Of a DNA stretch of 64,000 bases, positions 47,211 to 58,458 are shown in pieces (position 1 is the first letter of the stretch; each line of letters starts with the position of its first letter). The stretch lies in assembly GCA_011503125.2 (NCBI GenBank), contig WWBZ02000002.1, forward strand, positions 1,550,001-1,614,000, read 5' to 3'. The notes below the pieces were generated by a model, which saw only the letters and a list, made by a program, of their open reading frames with translations, made no database searches and was not told the origin of the DNA. Source of the stretch: Botryosphaeria dothidea (lineage: Eukaryota; Ascomycota; Dothideomycetes; Botryosphaeriales; Botryosphaeriaceae). The translations under genes were made by a program, and so were the position numbers.

Positions 47211-48936
47211 TTCAGGCTTGGCGAAAGGTAAAAGGCTCGACCAATGAGCGCTCGGCAGAGCGAAACAAGCGCGGCAACTCCTTTTTGAGGGCTCAAGAAG
47301 CGCAACAGCTCGGCTTTGTGGCGCCGCGGCGGATCTGGCCCATACAGCTCGACGTCAGGGAGTTCACAGGCAGGTCGACATCTCAGAGTGGCTGAGAGGC
47401 GCATGAAAGCAGCAAGTGCAGCTCGGCGGCGTCTTAAAGGCCCGGCGGATGTGCGATGGAGTGGCTGAAAAAGCGCGCTTGGCCCCCTTATAATCGGCGC
47501 AGAGTTTCACGCTCGGAGCTTGGCTGCGATGGGCTGGCGGGACCCGGAAAGGCTCCAGCGGCGGCGGCTCTTTTGGCACTGGCAGGCAGGGAGGCTCATC
47601 ATGCACGGCCAGCTGACTGGGGCCGCACGACCGTTTCCGCTGTTGAACCGCTGCTTGCCTCTGCGTGAAAAGCGGGTTCGAGTTGCGAGCGCTGCTGGAG
47701 CCGACGCGCTGGCGGCATGCTGCTGCGCTCGACTCGATACGAAACTCTGGCGGTGAGGAGGCAGCGCTGGGGCAGTGCTGCTGTTGGGGTCGGAGAGCTC
47801 ACCAGCTCACAGGCTGCGGCGTCTTGGCCCCATTCCATCTCATTCGCGCACGCGTCGCACAAGCTCTCACGGCAACCGCGGCGGAACATCGTTGATGCGG
47901 GGGGAGAAAAGGAGCGCGCGGCGCCTTGCCCGATCAACTCCAATAATCTCCACCGTGCCCCGTGTGTTGTCCGCCTGCCGTCGCCTGCCGTCTCTCCAGC
48001 GCCGTATTCGTACGCCGTGTGTGCCTGACTAGCCCGGCTTCCGGCACTGACCGGGTCACGAGGCGTCGCTAGCGAATAGTCCCGCTAAGCTCTCGGATCG
48101 CGAAGCCTTCCTTCTCTGTCGTGCGGGGTGAACGGCGATCCACATGACGTTCTGTGCTCACAGCCCCTCTGCCTCGCTCCTCGGCCATCGCTTGCGAGCA
48201 TCCAACCCTGAGTGCATGCTTAGCCCTCAGCCCTCACTCGGCGCCGAGACCAACGAGCTGTCGGCTTGGACCCGTGTTCATCGTTTCGAGCTCCGATTTT
48301 CTTTACACAGCAAAATTAAGCGTTCCACTTTTGCTGTTGGATTCTGCCGTTGTGCCCTGTTGGTCCTGAGTCCTTCTTCATGCATCCTGAGCTTGGAAAA
48401 TCACCTTGGATTTCCCGGACGTGGAAAGGATGGCACGGATTCGCTAGATCTGCGCAGAGCTGTGGATACAACTGACTTGGACAGGGGATACGGACCCTGG
48501 ATTGTACACAGGGTGCGCAAGATACACATGTCGACCAGCCGAGCCGATTCGGGTCGGCGCAGCTGTGAGGATATAACGACTTCATTATGATGGAAAGGGA
48601 GAAATACTGCGTCGAGGAGAGGAAATGAGGATAGGAGCGGCATTCCCTGACCTTTTTGATAGGGCCGAGCTCGATCACATCTCTGCGGCTATCAATTTCC
48701 AAGGATAATCACACCATCAATCTCTGATTGTGATCTTTGGGCTGTCGAGCATCCCTACGCTGTCCCGCATAGGGCTGAATTATGTCAGCCGCTTATCGAT
48801 AGCGAGCTCTCGCGCGTGTGCACTCCGGCCACGAGGCTAAACCATCAGGGTGACACTTGACACGCAACACAGGCCAACCAACCAACATCTCCGCCGGCTT
48901 TCACATGCTCCTTCGCAGGGACTTCTTGAAATAACC
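47211..48936. other. Divergent intergenic region, no supported gene
   Basis: About 1.7 kb between the transporter (minus) and the lipid phosphatase (plus). Mixed composition with GC-rich parts near 47400-48050. Open frames here show no family features. Confidence 0.55.
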
Positions 48937-50165
48937 ATGCCGGGCGGGAATGCCCAACACTCTCGGCGCGCAGCTGGTCTGCAACAGAATGGCCCTAGCT
49001 CCGCAGCTTCGAGATTCTGGCAGGTACGTCCAGCCCGCGCCGCGCAGCTTCCAGGGTCCATTGACCGCAGACTGACGCATGAGTAGAGGTCGTACGCCTC
49101 TGAATACCTCGGCCTCGCAATACTCGTCGCCTTGTACATACTTGTAAGTAGACTCCTGCGCGCATAGGCTCTAGACATAGGGGAAGGGGGAACGCGCCAG
49201 CAACAACAGCGAGACTACCAAGCCGAAGCGTTGACGAAACATTGCATACTGGCCGCTGACAGCCCTCACAGATCCAATTCTTCGTCGAGCCTTTCCATCG
49301 CATGTTCTCCCTTGACAACCTCGCCATCCAATTCCCTCACGCCCAAGTCGAACGCGTCTCCGTCGGCTGGCTATTTGTCTACGCTGGCGGCATTCCCCTA
49401 GCCATTCTCGTTCTCTGGGCTCTCCTTTTCCGGCCTGGCGCACACAAAGCACATGTTACGATTCTCGGCTTCTTCATCAGCCTGATCTTGACTTCCTTCA
49501 TCACGGACGTGGTCAAGAATGCCGTCGGACGCCCCCGCCCCGACTTGATTGCGCGCTGTAAGCCTGTAAGCAATTCACAATACGATCATTGGATAGCTTT
49601 GCAATCCGTCGCTGCTGACACCAAGCCGGCTCTGCAGGAGAAAGGCGCGCCCGCGCATGCGCTCGTTACGTTCGAGATCTGCACCGAAACCGACCACCAT
49701 ACGCTGCATGACGGTTGGCGCTCGTTCCCCTCAGGTCACAGCAGCTTTGCCTTCTCCGGACTCGGCTACCTTGCCCTCGTTCTCGCCGGCCAGTGTCACG
49801 TCTTCCGACCGCGTACCGATCTCAGCCGGGTGCTGCTCGCGCTCGCTCCTCTACTAGCTGCTATAATGATCGCCATCAGCCGGTGTGAGGACTACCGGCA
49901 CGATGTCTATGATGTTACAGTGGGCAGCCTTCTCGGAATGTTGGTTGCGTGGTTCACTTATCGCCGGTATTACCCGCCGCTGCGCAGCAAGAGATGCGAC
50001 ACACCATACCCGAGCAGAGCAGAGCTGGCGGATATTAGGGGATTCTCTAAGGCTAAGAACGACGAGGAGGCAAGGCTTCAGAGCGCGGCGGAGTTTGAGC
50101 TGGATGATATGAGTAGTGATGATGGAGCTGAGCGGTTGCCGTTGCATAACAGCCGCGCACCGTAG
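48937..50165 (+). CDS. PAP2-family lipid phosphatase (Dpp1/Lpp1-like)
   Basis: Integral membrane enzyme that dephosphorylates phosphatidate, diacylglycerol pyrophosphate or related lipids, likely in vacuole or Golgi membranes. Exons 48937-49023, 49087-49143, 49272-49565 and 49638-50165 give 321 residues. Seen: several hydrophobic helices and the full phosphatase signature, namely C1 KNAVGRPRP at 130-138, C2 PSGH at 177-180, and C3 SRCEDYRHDVYD at 227-238 with His234 and Asp238. FHDGWRSFPSGHSS-type context (LHDGWRSFPSGHSS) matches Dpp1. The third intron (49566-49637) is 72 bases, a multiple of three without stops. Removing it joins ARCKP directly to EKGAPAHALVTFEICT as in relatives, so I treat it as an intron, though retention would add 24 residues harmlessly to the frame. 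The C-terminal tail is acidic. Confidence 0.9.
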
Positions 50166-50593
50166 ATTCCATCGGAGCTTTTGAGATTCAGAAAGAAAAG
50201 GGTGTTGAAATGTTATATCTGTTCTAAGATTTCGGGCGGATGGCTTTGTTCCGATACAGAATACTTGGGTTGGAGTTTGAGGAGCAGAGACGGGGGTGCT
50301 TGGGCGCATGAACTAGGGAAATAGGTGGTTGGCTTAGTGCACTTGTTCAGTGGTTCTCTAACCAGTTTCTACTACTTGATTCACTCTGATTGCTAAGTGA
50401 GAAAGTCTCGATGTGTTCCATGAACAATTTTTAGTATCTCAAGCATGCAGGGTCGATCGGCTAGCTCTTGCTAACTCCGATGATCGTCATTGCGCAAGCG
50501 TCAAGCGTCATTTCTCTTCCGCGCACTTTCACTCAGCCATGTAGCAACAACCCACCTCCGTCCTCGCGCAGCAGCGCTCGAATTTCAGACGAC
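50166..50593. other. Intergenic between lipid phosphatase and transporter
   Basis: About 430 bases, 3' flank of the phosphatase gene and 5' flank of the transporter. In-frame upstream ATGs for the transporter occur at 50468 and 50480, but the sequence they add has no domain features. Confidence 0.5.
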
Positions 50594-52319
50594 ATGTCCA
50601 CTCGCGCTGATTCAGCTGCCAATGGCTCTGAGCCAGCCACAGAGCGCAGCCCGCTGCTCCAGAACGGAACCAATGGCCACGCGGGGCAGGCTGAGAGCAA
50701 TGGAGCTGACACCAGCACCCCGCTAGCAGAGGAGCCCAGCACGACGAAACTCCTGCTCACGCTAGGAAGCTGCTGGGTTGGCGTCTTTCTTGCAGCTTTG
50801 GGTATGCATAGTTTAGCTCTCATCTTCCCAGCGCGGAAAGCTGACTTGTAAAGACTCAACCATCATCGCAACCCTCAGCGGGCCCATATCCGACTCTTTC
50901 AATTCATTCACGCTGTTCTCTTGGATCGCCACCGCCTACCTCATTGCCAATGCTGCCATCCAACCTCTCAGCGGCCGGCTAACAGACATTTTCTCCCGTC
51001 GAACCGGCCTCGTTATCTCGAACGTTTTCTTCGGTGCCGGTAACTTGATATGCGGGCTTGCAAAGAGCCAGAGCATCATGATACTTGGGCGTGTTGTGGC
51101 AGGCATGGGTGGCGGCGGTCTTCTAACAATCTCGACCTTCGTCACAACTGATCTGGTCCCATTGCGGCGGCGTGGTTTGTGGCAAGGCTTTGGGAACCTC
51201 TCATTTGGACTGGGCAGCGGGCTCGGAGGAGTATTCGGCGGCTGGATCAACGACTCCCTATCATGGAGATGGGCCTTTCTTGTTCAGGTGCCACTTATTG
51301 TCGCATCTGGTTTGCTCGTCCATTTCACTATCAAGATACCCGTCAAGGAGAAAAACATGTCACGCATCAAGCGCGTCGACTTCTTGGGCAGTATCACGCT
51401 AGTCACCAGTCTGGTTCTCCTGCTTCTTGCCCTCAACTCCGGCGGAAACATTGTACCATGGAATAATCCTCTTGTGCTGGTCAGCTTGCCACTTTTCGCT
51501 GCTTTCCTAGTTGCCTTCATCTTCGTCGAGGACCGTGTAGCCGGCGAACCCATCATCCCTGTCCGCCTGCTCCTTCACCGCACCGTCTGGACTGCTTGCT
51601 TGACCAATTGGTTTACAACCATGTCCGTCTTCGCAATCCTATACTATGGACCAATCTACTTTCAAGTCCGCGGCCTCAGTGCGACTGGTGCCGGCGTTCG
51701 CCTTGTCCCGTCATCAGTCGGCACAGCCGTGGGCTCCGTCGCCGTGGGGTTGATCACACGTGCAACAGGCCGGTACTGGTACGTGAACGCGGCCATCGAA
51801 GCGCTACTTGTCCTTGCGGTCGGTCTTATTGCAGGGACGTTCGACTTGTCGTTGACAACCTGGCCACCCTTCCTATACTTCTTCCTCGTCGGCATCGGCT
51901 ATGGCGGAATGCTGACGACGACCCTGCTCGCCCTCATATCGGCCGTTGACCACATCCACCAAGCCGTCATCACTTCGGCGTCATATGCTTTCCGCAGTAC
52001 AGGCAGCACCATCGGCATCTCGGTCGCCGGCGCCGTCTTTCAGAATGTGCTGAAGCGCGAGCTGTGGGAACGTTTTGGTCAGCGAGATGGTGCGGCGGAA
52101 GTTATCAAGCGTATCAGGGATAGCGTGGGGGCAGTTCAGAAGCTGCCGCCGGAGTGGAAAGAAGGCGCTTTGGAGGCGTATATGCAGGCCCTGACAGCCG
52201 TGTGGTGGACGACTTTTGGCATTACGGCGCTGGGTGCGTTGTGTAGCTTGGCAATGGGGGAGCATAGGTTGCATAAGAATTTAGCGCGGACTGAAGATGA
52301 TCAGGGAGATGAAGACTAG
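50594..52319 (+). CDS. MFS transporter, Vba/Fnx1-type (vacuolar basic amino acid or multidrug)
   Basis: Proton-coupled major facilitator of the 14-span DHA2-like group. The closest relatives by motif are yeast Vba and fission yeast Fnx1 proteins that load basic amino acids into the vacuole; some members export drugs. Exons 50594-50801 and 50854-52319 give 557 residues. Seen: a cytosolic N-terminal tail with SPLL (ATERSPLLQNG), a possible vacuolar-sorting dileucine motif, then DSTIIATLSGPISDSFNS joined across the intron, WIATAYLIANAAIQPLSGRL, the loop motif GRLTDIFSRR, ILGRVVAGMGGGG, LSWRWAFLVQVP, YYGPIYFQVRG and further helices to WWTTFGITALGALCSLAMG. The start at 50594 is chosen for the tail common in the family. 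Substrate uncertain. Confidence 0.9.
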
Positions 52320-52465
52320 GTCCAGTGGGTTCAGGGCATACGCTACGGAACAGCTTGACAGGAAGCATTATTAGAGTCCCGGTAAGTTCTTACAGCAGTA
52401 CATAAAAATAGCAAAGAAACAGGCATTCCTTCCAAAAACGCCAATGCAATCCCACCTGTCTCCAT

Positions 52466-53013
52466 TCATTTGACATCCCACGAGCCGATCCCCAAATGAT
52501 CCACCTCCTGCGCCTTCTCCTCCCCCTTCTGCTTCAGCGCCTTCGCCTTCTTGTTGCGCTCCTTGCTGTCCTCCTCCAGCGCCCGCGTCGACTCCTTCCC
52601 GATTGCCCGGTCTCTGCCCTCGGCTCTGGCCGCCCCGAATGCGCTAAGGTTGCCGTGCCCGGCGCCTTTCGCCTGCGCAGCCGTGTCCGTCTGCTCGACA
52701 CTGCGCGACGATCCGTCAGGTCGCGTGTCCGTCGTCTTGTTCTTGCGCTGGAACATGGAGCCGGACAGCGCGGCGAAGAGGTTAAGGTTGAGGCCGGCCT
52801 GTTTCTCGCATGTGTATATATCAGTTTCCGCTGGATTTGCTTGGGGACTGAGAGAAGATTTGGGGAAATGGGAAGACAAAAGTTCTCGCTGACCTTCGCC
52901 TCTCCGCTGGCGTACTGCTCGCGGGCTTCGATTTGCTGCAGTTGTTGCTGCGGTTGGCTCATTTGCTGATCGTCCGCCGCGGCGCGACGGGCAACTGCTT
53001 GCTTGCTCGACAT
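52466..53013 (-). CDS. Small hypothetical protein, charged, probably fungal-specific
   Basis: Exons 53013-52894 and 52798-52466 give 150 residues. No family recognised. Seen: a Gln-rich N terminus (SQPQQQLQQIEAREQYASGE), a short hydrophobic patch after the intron (AGLNLNLFAALSGSMFQRKN) that could be an amphipathic helix, and a Lys/Glu/Ala-rich C-terminal half (ALEEDSKERNKKAKALKQKG) ending DHLGIGSWDVK. No signal peptide or membrane span. The two exons join in phase with a good acceptor (AAACAG) and keep an even charged composition, which supports a real gene. The 3' end is 147 bases from the convergent transporter stop. Confidence 0.7.
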
Positions 53014-54240
53014 GCTTCTTATCTCTTTTCGGGTATCTTGTGATACGAAGAAGTAATTCAAGATGTAGAGGAATTTCTCAACAGGAAATTAGATGGTTTT
53101 TTTTTTGCTTCGTGAGACCCTCACAGTCTCCGAAGAACACGAATGGTACGGAACCGATTTTCTGGCGCTTGGGACAATGCAGAGGAACAGTAAAAGTAGA
53201 TATCTGGGATGGACGAGAACGGTGATGTAATTGTACATTAGAAATCACGTGTCGGTCAGCCTTGCTGGAAAGAAACCTGCTCGCGAACCCTGCTTTTGGA
53301 CCCTGCTTTTGGACCCTGATCCACGCGTCCCTCGGCTTGATCGATGTGGGCACGGGTAACTTTCCTTGGATCGTCAGCGGCGTCCACCAAATCCTTGAAT
53401 CCGTTTTCTCCATAAGCTGTGGAAGACGAGTACAAGGCGCATGTTAGCCAGTTTCACCTAGACCATTCGTATCGATAGCACTCTAGAAACCTTCGTATTC
53501 AACCTATAAAGAGAAAGGAAAAGAAGGTAAACACCCACCATCCCAATATCTGATTCTCAGGCTAACACGAGGCACACGAACACGCGCGCGCAGTAAAAGC
53601 TAGGTATTCGTACAGCCGACACTTTCCCCATTTACTTCCCTTCCTCAATCCCGAGTATTGGAAAATCTCGACGTATAGCACTGATCCTTCGAGTACATGA
53701 AAAAGAGGAAGCAGAACGGTAGGAGAAGAATAACCGCTAAACCAACGTGAGCTTTCTTCCCACTGAGAAGGCGCCCGCGAAGTCGAAGAAAAGACGAGAT
53801 CCCTCCCACCAAACCACTCATTTTGTAAGTACCCAAGAGAGACTCTGAGAACCAGGGAGTAAAAAGAGAGGAAAGCACGGACAAGAGCTCGCCTATTTGA
53901 AGAAAGCCATATCCCGTTTTTTCTCCTGTTCATACACCAACATGGTTTCCACACATCCCCCTGATCGCAAGGTTCGGCGCAACATGCGAGGAGTAACAGC
54001 ATCCGTCTGCTTTCCCTGTACGGATCTAGTCATGTGCGCTGTGCACCGTGTGACGAAAAGGCGTGCGTAAAATGTGATGACCGTAACCGACGTTATCCGT
54101 GTAATGCATGCAAGCAAGCGAAAATAAGGTGGGGGAATCTGGACAGTATCCTAAGGAAATAACCAACTCTGTCGTCCCATCTGTCGTATCACGCGTGATA
54201 AGGGAGAGCAATGGCTCGAGATCACCCTACTGAGATAACC
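53014..54240. other. Intergenic, no supported gene
   Basis: About 1.2 kb between the small hypothetical gene 5' end and the BYE1 3' end. A 16-base unit (CCCTGCTTTTGGACCC-like) is tandemly doubled near 53288-53320. No coding signal. Confidence 0.55.
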
Positions 54241-56951
54241 TCAGTTCTGGCCCTTTGGCCTGTTGAGCTCCCCCATCAACACCTGGAAGTCATCTCTTGC
54301 AGCAGGAACTGCTTCGAGCACGTGCTTCAGTCCAACCAGCGAGTCTTCCTTCATCGCCTCACCAGAGTATTGTAGCATCGTCCGCACAACAGGTGCATCG
54401 ATGAACTGGCCAAGGATTCGTGCGGCCATCTCATGCAAGTGCTGCGGGATCGGGGGTGGACTCGGCTGGCCCATCTGCGGCGGGAAGGGCGGTGGCTGCT
54501 GATGCTGAGGCGCTGGCACTTGAGGATAGCCCTGAGGTGGTGCGTACTGGGGGGGGGGACCGCCGTAACCGGGCATAGCATTGACAGGAGATACTCCGTG
54601 TGGATGGTGGATAGGAGGTTGCTGATACGCACCATGCATTTGCGGAGGGAAAGCATTCGTAGGAGTAGGAGCTGTTGGTGTAGGTGCCTGAGGCGTTGCG
54701 CCTTGAGCAGGAGGTATGTGCGGTCCGTTGTTGGAATTCACCCCAGGGGTTGCATCTACAGGCAGAGGTGTTCCCTGCGCGGAATTCGGCTCGCTGGTTC
54801 GAACAACCAGCATGAGGAGGAGGACGTTGTCGGAGCGCGGTACTTCGATTGTGACATTATTGAGCATCTCGATGCATGCCGGAAGTGTACTGGCACCAGC
54901 GGGAATAGGGATGAGGTAAACGTCGCGGACCTTGTCATGCCGGCTGCCACCAATGACACCCCACCTGCTCTTGGGGAAGAAGTAGTTGAAGACATTGTCG
55001 TAGGTGATCTTGCTCTCCTGGTCCTCTGGGGTGAGTGCGAGGATGGCGACGTCGTGATAAATGCTACCCCGCATGCCTTGGATGTACTCTTCCGTCTTAG
55101 CCATGTCAATACGGCCGTTAACTTCGGTCGGGCGAGGAATCAGCTGATCGTAAGGCATGAACTGGCCAACATCGCCGCCTCCAGCCAGTCGACCAACAAC
55201 CTTGAATGCGCCCTGGTTTGGCATGTATATCTCACCCCTCCACTTGATGGTTTCGTCCTCAGGAGCAAACGTCTGTCCCTCATCTTCGTCATCTTTGAGA
55301 AGGCGATCTACATCCGGGTCTTCCTGAGGCACCGTAGGCTGAGGCTGCTGTACTGCTGAGCTCTGACGGCGGTGTTGCATTTTCCGGGTAGTACTCTCGT
55401 TCGGGCTTTGAACTTTGGCCCATACGGAATTAACATCGAAGTTTGCCGAAGACTGTCTGCGAGGTCCTGTGTCGACATGAAGGGGCTTCTGGCCCTCGCC
55501 GACACCCTCTGGTAATTCGACACCCTGCATAGGACTGCCTCCTCTGGAAGTCGGTGAACGCTGGTCCCTGTCTGCTTGACTCTCCCTGCGGACTGGAGGG
55601 GCATATGCGGGCTCCTCGGCCGCCGAGGGCTCATTGCTATCCTCGACGAATTCCTCTCCTTTGTGCGTCTTGCGGATGCGTGTTGGGCCTCCCTCATTCA
55701 CCAGAATGGATTGTTTCTCAGCTTGCTCTTTCATGATGGCATCCTTTTGCTTTTGTTCATCACTGGCCATGTCTTCGGCAGACATGGTGGCGAGTTGCTC
55801 GGATGAGACGGTGCCGTTGAGCAATTGGATCAGAAGGGAGTGGTTACGGGGAAGGTTGGCCACAATGTTTCTGAATTGCTGCGCATAAGCGCCGGGACCG
55901 GCGGGGTGGTGCTTCAACATTGCAGCTTCAACATCCAAAGCAATACGTGTGCCCAGAGAGTCGGGTGTCTCGCCATCGGGCATTTTGTAGTCTTGCTTCG
56001 AAGCTTCCTTGATGAGCTTAACGAGATCGCCACGTAGCTTGCTTGCCACTCGTTTCCGGTCGTCTGGAAGATCATCTACACTGCCAGATTGCATCTGTGC
56101 TACCGGGGCAGGCTCATCTGCTTTCTTCTGCTGCGTCGACTTGCGGCGCTTGGGAATCGGGTCTTCTCCAGCTTCCGATCGTCGCTTCACAGACGGGGTG
56201 GCCTCGGTAGGACTCTTAACCTAGATGAAACTGTCAGTGTCAAGCTCAGCCAGTCAGCTGAAATGATAGGACACACCTCTGCGTTGCCATTGGCACCTGG
56301 CTCCTCTGGCTCAGGCTTCTGCTGCGGCGTAGGCGCAGGCGCAGGACTCGACTGCTGTTTCGGGCTGGAGACGTCGTCGCCGGCAGCTGCGCGGATCTCG
56401 CTCTGGCGCGACTTCCGGCTGCTCTTCTTGCCCTTCTTAGACCTGTTCTTCTTTTCCTCCAGCCTGACTTCCCATATCTTCACGCCATTCTTGAGCGCCT
56501 GCAGGGTATCTTGGTGGCCGTCCGGGTTGCACTGTTCGCATAGATAGCTGTCGGGCTGCTTCTTGGGATCCTCGGTCAGGCCCATGCAGTCATTGTGCTG
56601 CCACGCATCGCATTTGTCGCAGCAGATCATCATTCTGCCGCCCTCATCGTCATCGTCGGAGCCGCATATGCAGCGGATGATAGCGTCGGCGTCGGCATTA
56701 TCGTCAGGCTCGGGCTCTGCTTCCTTCTTGGAGCTCTTTTTGGTGGTGCTCTTGCGCTTAGACGGAACGGGCGTCTCGGGAAGATCGCGGTCTTTGGTAT
56801 GCTGGCCCTTAGTGGCGCGGCCGGATCTGCGAATCTCCTCTTGAAGGCATGTTAGCTGCTTCACAAGCCAGGTCTGGGTGTGGAGGGAGCACGCGGTGGC
56901 TGTCGTTGATGGGCAGACTCGCGCATGTGGTGTAGCATGCTTACCAGCCAT
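54241..56951 (-). CDS. BYE1: BYE1-type transcription elongation factor (PHD, TFIIS central domain, SPOC)
   Basis: Binds RNA polymerase II through its TFIIS-like domain and methylated histone H3K4 through the PHD finger, modulating early elongation. Exons 56951-56945, 56839-56277 and 56220-54241 give 849 residues. The first coding exon is only seven bases (ATGGCTG); splicing then yields [19 protein letters not shown], the usual N terminus. Seen: PHD at about 59-107 ([27 protein letters not shown]), TFIIS central-domain-like helices at about 243-365 ([31 protein letters not shown]), SPOC domain at about 514-665 ([37 protein letters not shown]), and a Pro/Gln-rich C-terminal region. This domain order is specific to Bye1 and its relatives. 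About 700 bases from the divergent ZNF830-like gene. Confidence 0.93.
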
Positions 56952-57660
56952 GGCGTAGATGCGAGTTCACGCGTCACGAACAGTTAAGGCGTGCGACGGC
57001 GCGTTGAATTGGGCTCAAGAGCGCGATGCGCTGGGCTTCACGAGGTTGCTACTATGGACTGAAGATGCGCGAAGATGCTGCTGGCGCGGGGCACGGCCTG
57101 CGTCGAGGCACAATAAAGCAGACGGCTACGGGTCGCAGCTACGAGGTACGCCTTTTCCTCCTTCCCTGCCTGCCGGTGGCGTTGGAGCGTTCAGGTTGCA
57201 GCTTGGAGCGCTCACACGATGCGATCAGAGCGCGCCTCGCCAAGCCTGCACACCAGCGGACTCGCGTGCGCGACAGGCGCCCCGAGGCAGCTGTTGATGA
57301 AAATTAGTATGGATTGGGCCTGCAGCAGTACGCGACGGCGATTGCGATGAGCCGAGGGTGTGGCGGGCGCGTGGCGTGGCGTGGTGAGGTGGAGGGTGGG
57401 ATGTCCAAGATGTTGACGCGCGCTGGATTGAAGCTGCGGAAGGTGGAGAAATGCTGCGGCCCGCTTCTTCCGCACGTGACCGCATGCCCGTATGGAAAGA
57501 GCGAGCGAGCTGCCCGCCCGCCCGCTCTTTCCTGGCGCTCTGACCTCATTTCGCTGCTCACCGCCCTTGACCGCTGCAGCTTCTAGGGCCCTGTCGAACC
57601 ACTCCGCATCACAAGCCCGCGCTCCACACTCCGCCTCCCTTTCAGACTAATCCGTACACC
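56952..57660. promoter_or_regulatory. Divergent promoter region, BYE1 and ZNF830-like gene
   Basis: About 0.7 kb between start codons on opposite strands. GC-rich with a GTGGCGTGGCGTGG run near 57370. No clear TATA box; no other gene seen. Confidence 0.5.
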
Positions 57661-58458
57661 ATGGCAGACGTCCGCGCGATGCTGCGCGCCGAACGCGCCG
57701 CCCGCAACCCGCCGCCAGCACGTAAGCCCGCCAAAACTACCGCCCCGCCCGCCAGCAAAAATCTCAAGCGGAAAGCCGCCGACGAGGACGACGAGGACAA
57801 TTGGGAGTCCGCCGCAAAGCGCCCCAGGGGCCCAGCTGGAGAGGCGTTGCCCGACGGCTTCTTCGATCCCGGCACACAACCTACCCCCGAGTCTAGGTCA
57901 ATGGAGCTCACTTCCCGACCCGCTTCCCACGAGTCCCTCACGACCACCGCGCAACCCACCGCTCCAGAGCCCGCGCCGGCAGCTGCTGTGAGCACGCAGC
58001 AGCCGGACCCCGATGGCGTCGATGAAGATGAGTGGGCCGCTTTCGAGCGCGAGGTAGCCGCTTCACCACCCCCGCCACCGTCGGCCTTGGCTGCCATCAA
58101 TTCAGCCGCGACCATCGAAGCGAAGCCCATGACTGCTGAGGAGCTCGCGGCGCAAGCCCGTGAAGAGCAAAGCAAACAACGGACTCGGCAGGAGGAGGAA
58201 CTCGAGGCTGAGAAGGAGGATGCTGTCCGACATCTGGAGGAGGAGTTCGACGAGATGGAGGAACTGGAGCAGAGGGTACAGAGGCTGCGTGCGCAGAGAG
58301 AGGCTCTACGGCAAGCAAGAGGAAAATCAGAGGAGCATTCTGCGACGGAGGAGGCTCCGAAGAAGGCTACTGAAGTGGAGGAGGAAGAGGAAGATGACGA
58401 CAGCGAGGATGACCTTGACGACGAAGACTTTGACGACTGGAGATTTAGGGGTGCGTGA
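57661..58458 (+). CDS. ZNF830/CCDC16-like protein apparently lacking its zinc finger
   Basis: Single exon, 265 residues. ZNF830 relatives are nuclear proteins linked to pre-mRNA splicing, with an N-terminal C2H2 zinc finger and a C-terminal coiled coil. Seen: the typical start MADVRAMLRAERAAR, then PPARKPAKTTAPPA instead of the expected finger. A nuclear-signal-like KRKAADEDDEDNWE and KRPRGP, GFFDPGTQ, an acidic DEDEWAAFEREVA motif, TIEAKPMTAEELAAQAREEQ, a long coiled coil (EEEFDEMEELEQRVQRLRAQ) and an acidic tail (DDDSEDDLDDEDFDDW) complete the family pattern. There is no Cys or His anywhere in the first 50 residues. Either the finger was lost in this lineage or I have the family wrong. Confidence 0.7.
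   Translation: MADVRAMLRAERAARNPPPARKPAKTTAPPASKNLKRKAADEDDEDNWESAAKRPRGPAGEALPDGFFDPGTQPTPESRSMELTSRPASHESLTTTAQPTAPEPAPAAAVSTQQPDPDGVDEDEWAAFEREVAASPPPPPSALAAINSAATIEAKPMTAEELAAQAREEQSKQRTRQEEELEAEKEDAVRHLEEEFDEMEELEQRVQRLRAQREALRQARGKSEEHSATEEAPKKATEVEEEEEDDDSEDDLDDEDFDDWRFRGA

Noticed and set aside
49566..49637. Treating these 72 bases as coding
   Set aside because: Strong donor and acceptor, and removal restores the conserved CKP-EKGAPAHALVT spacing of Dpp1-type phosphatases.
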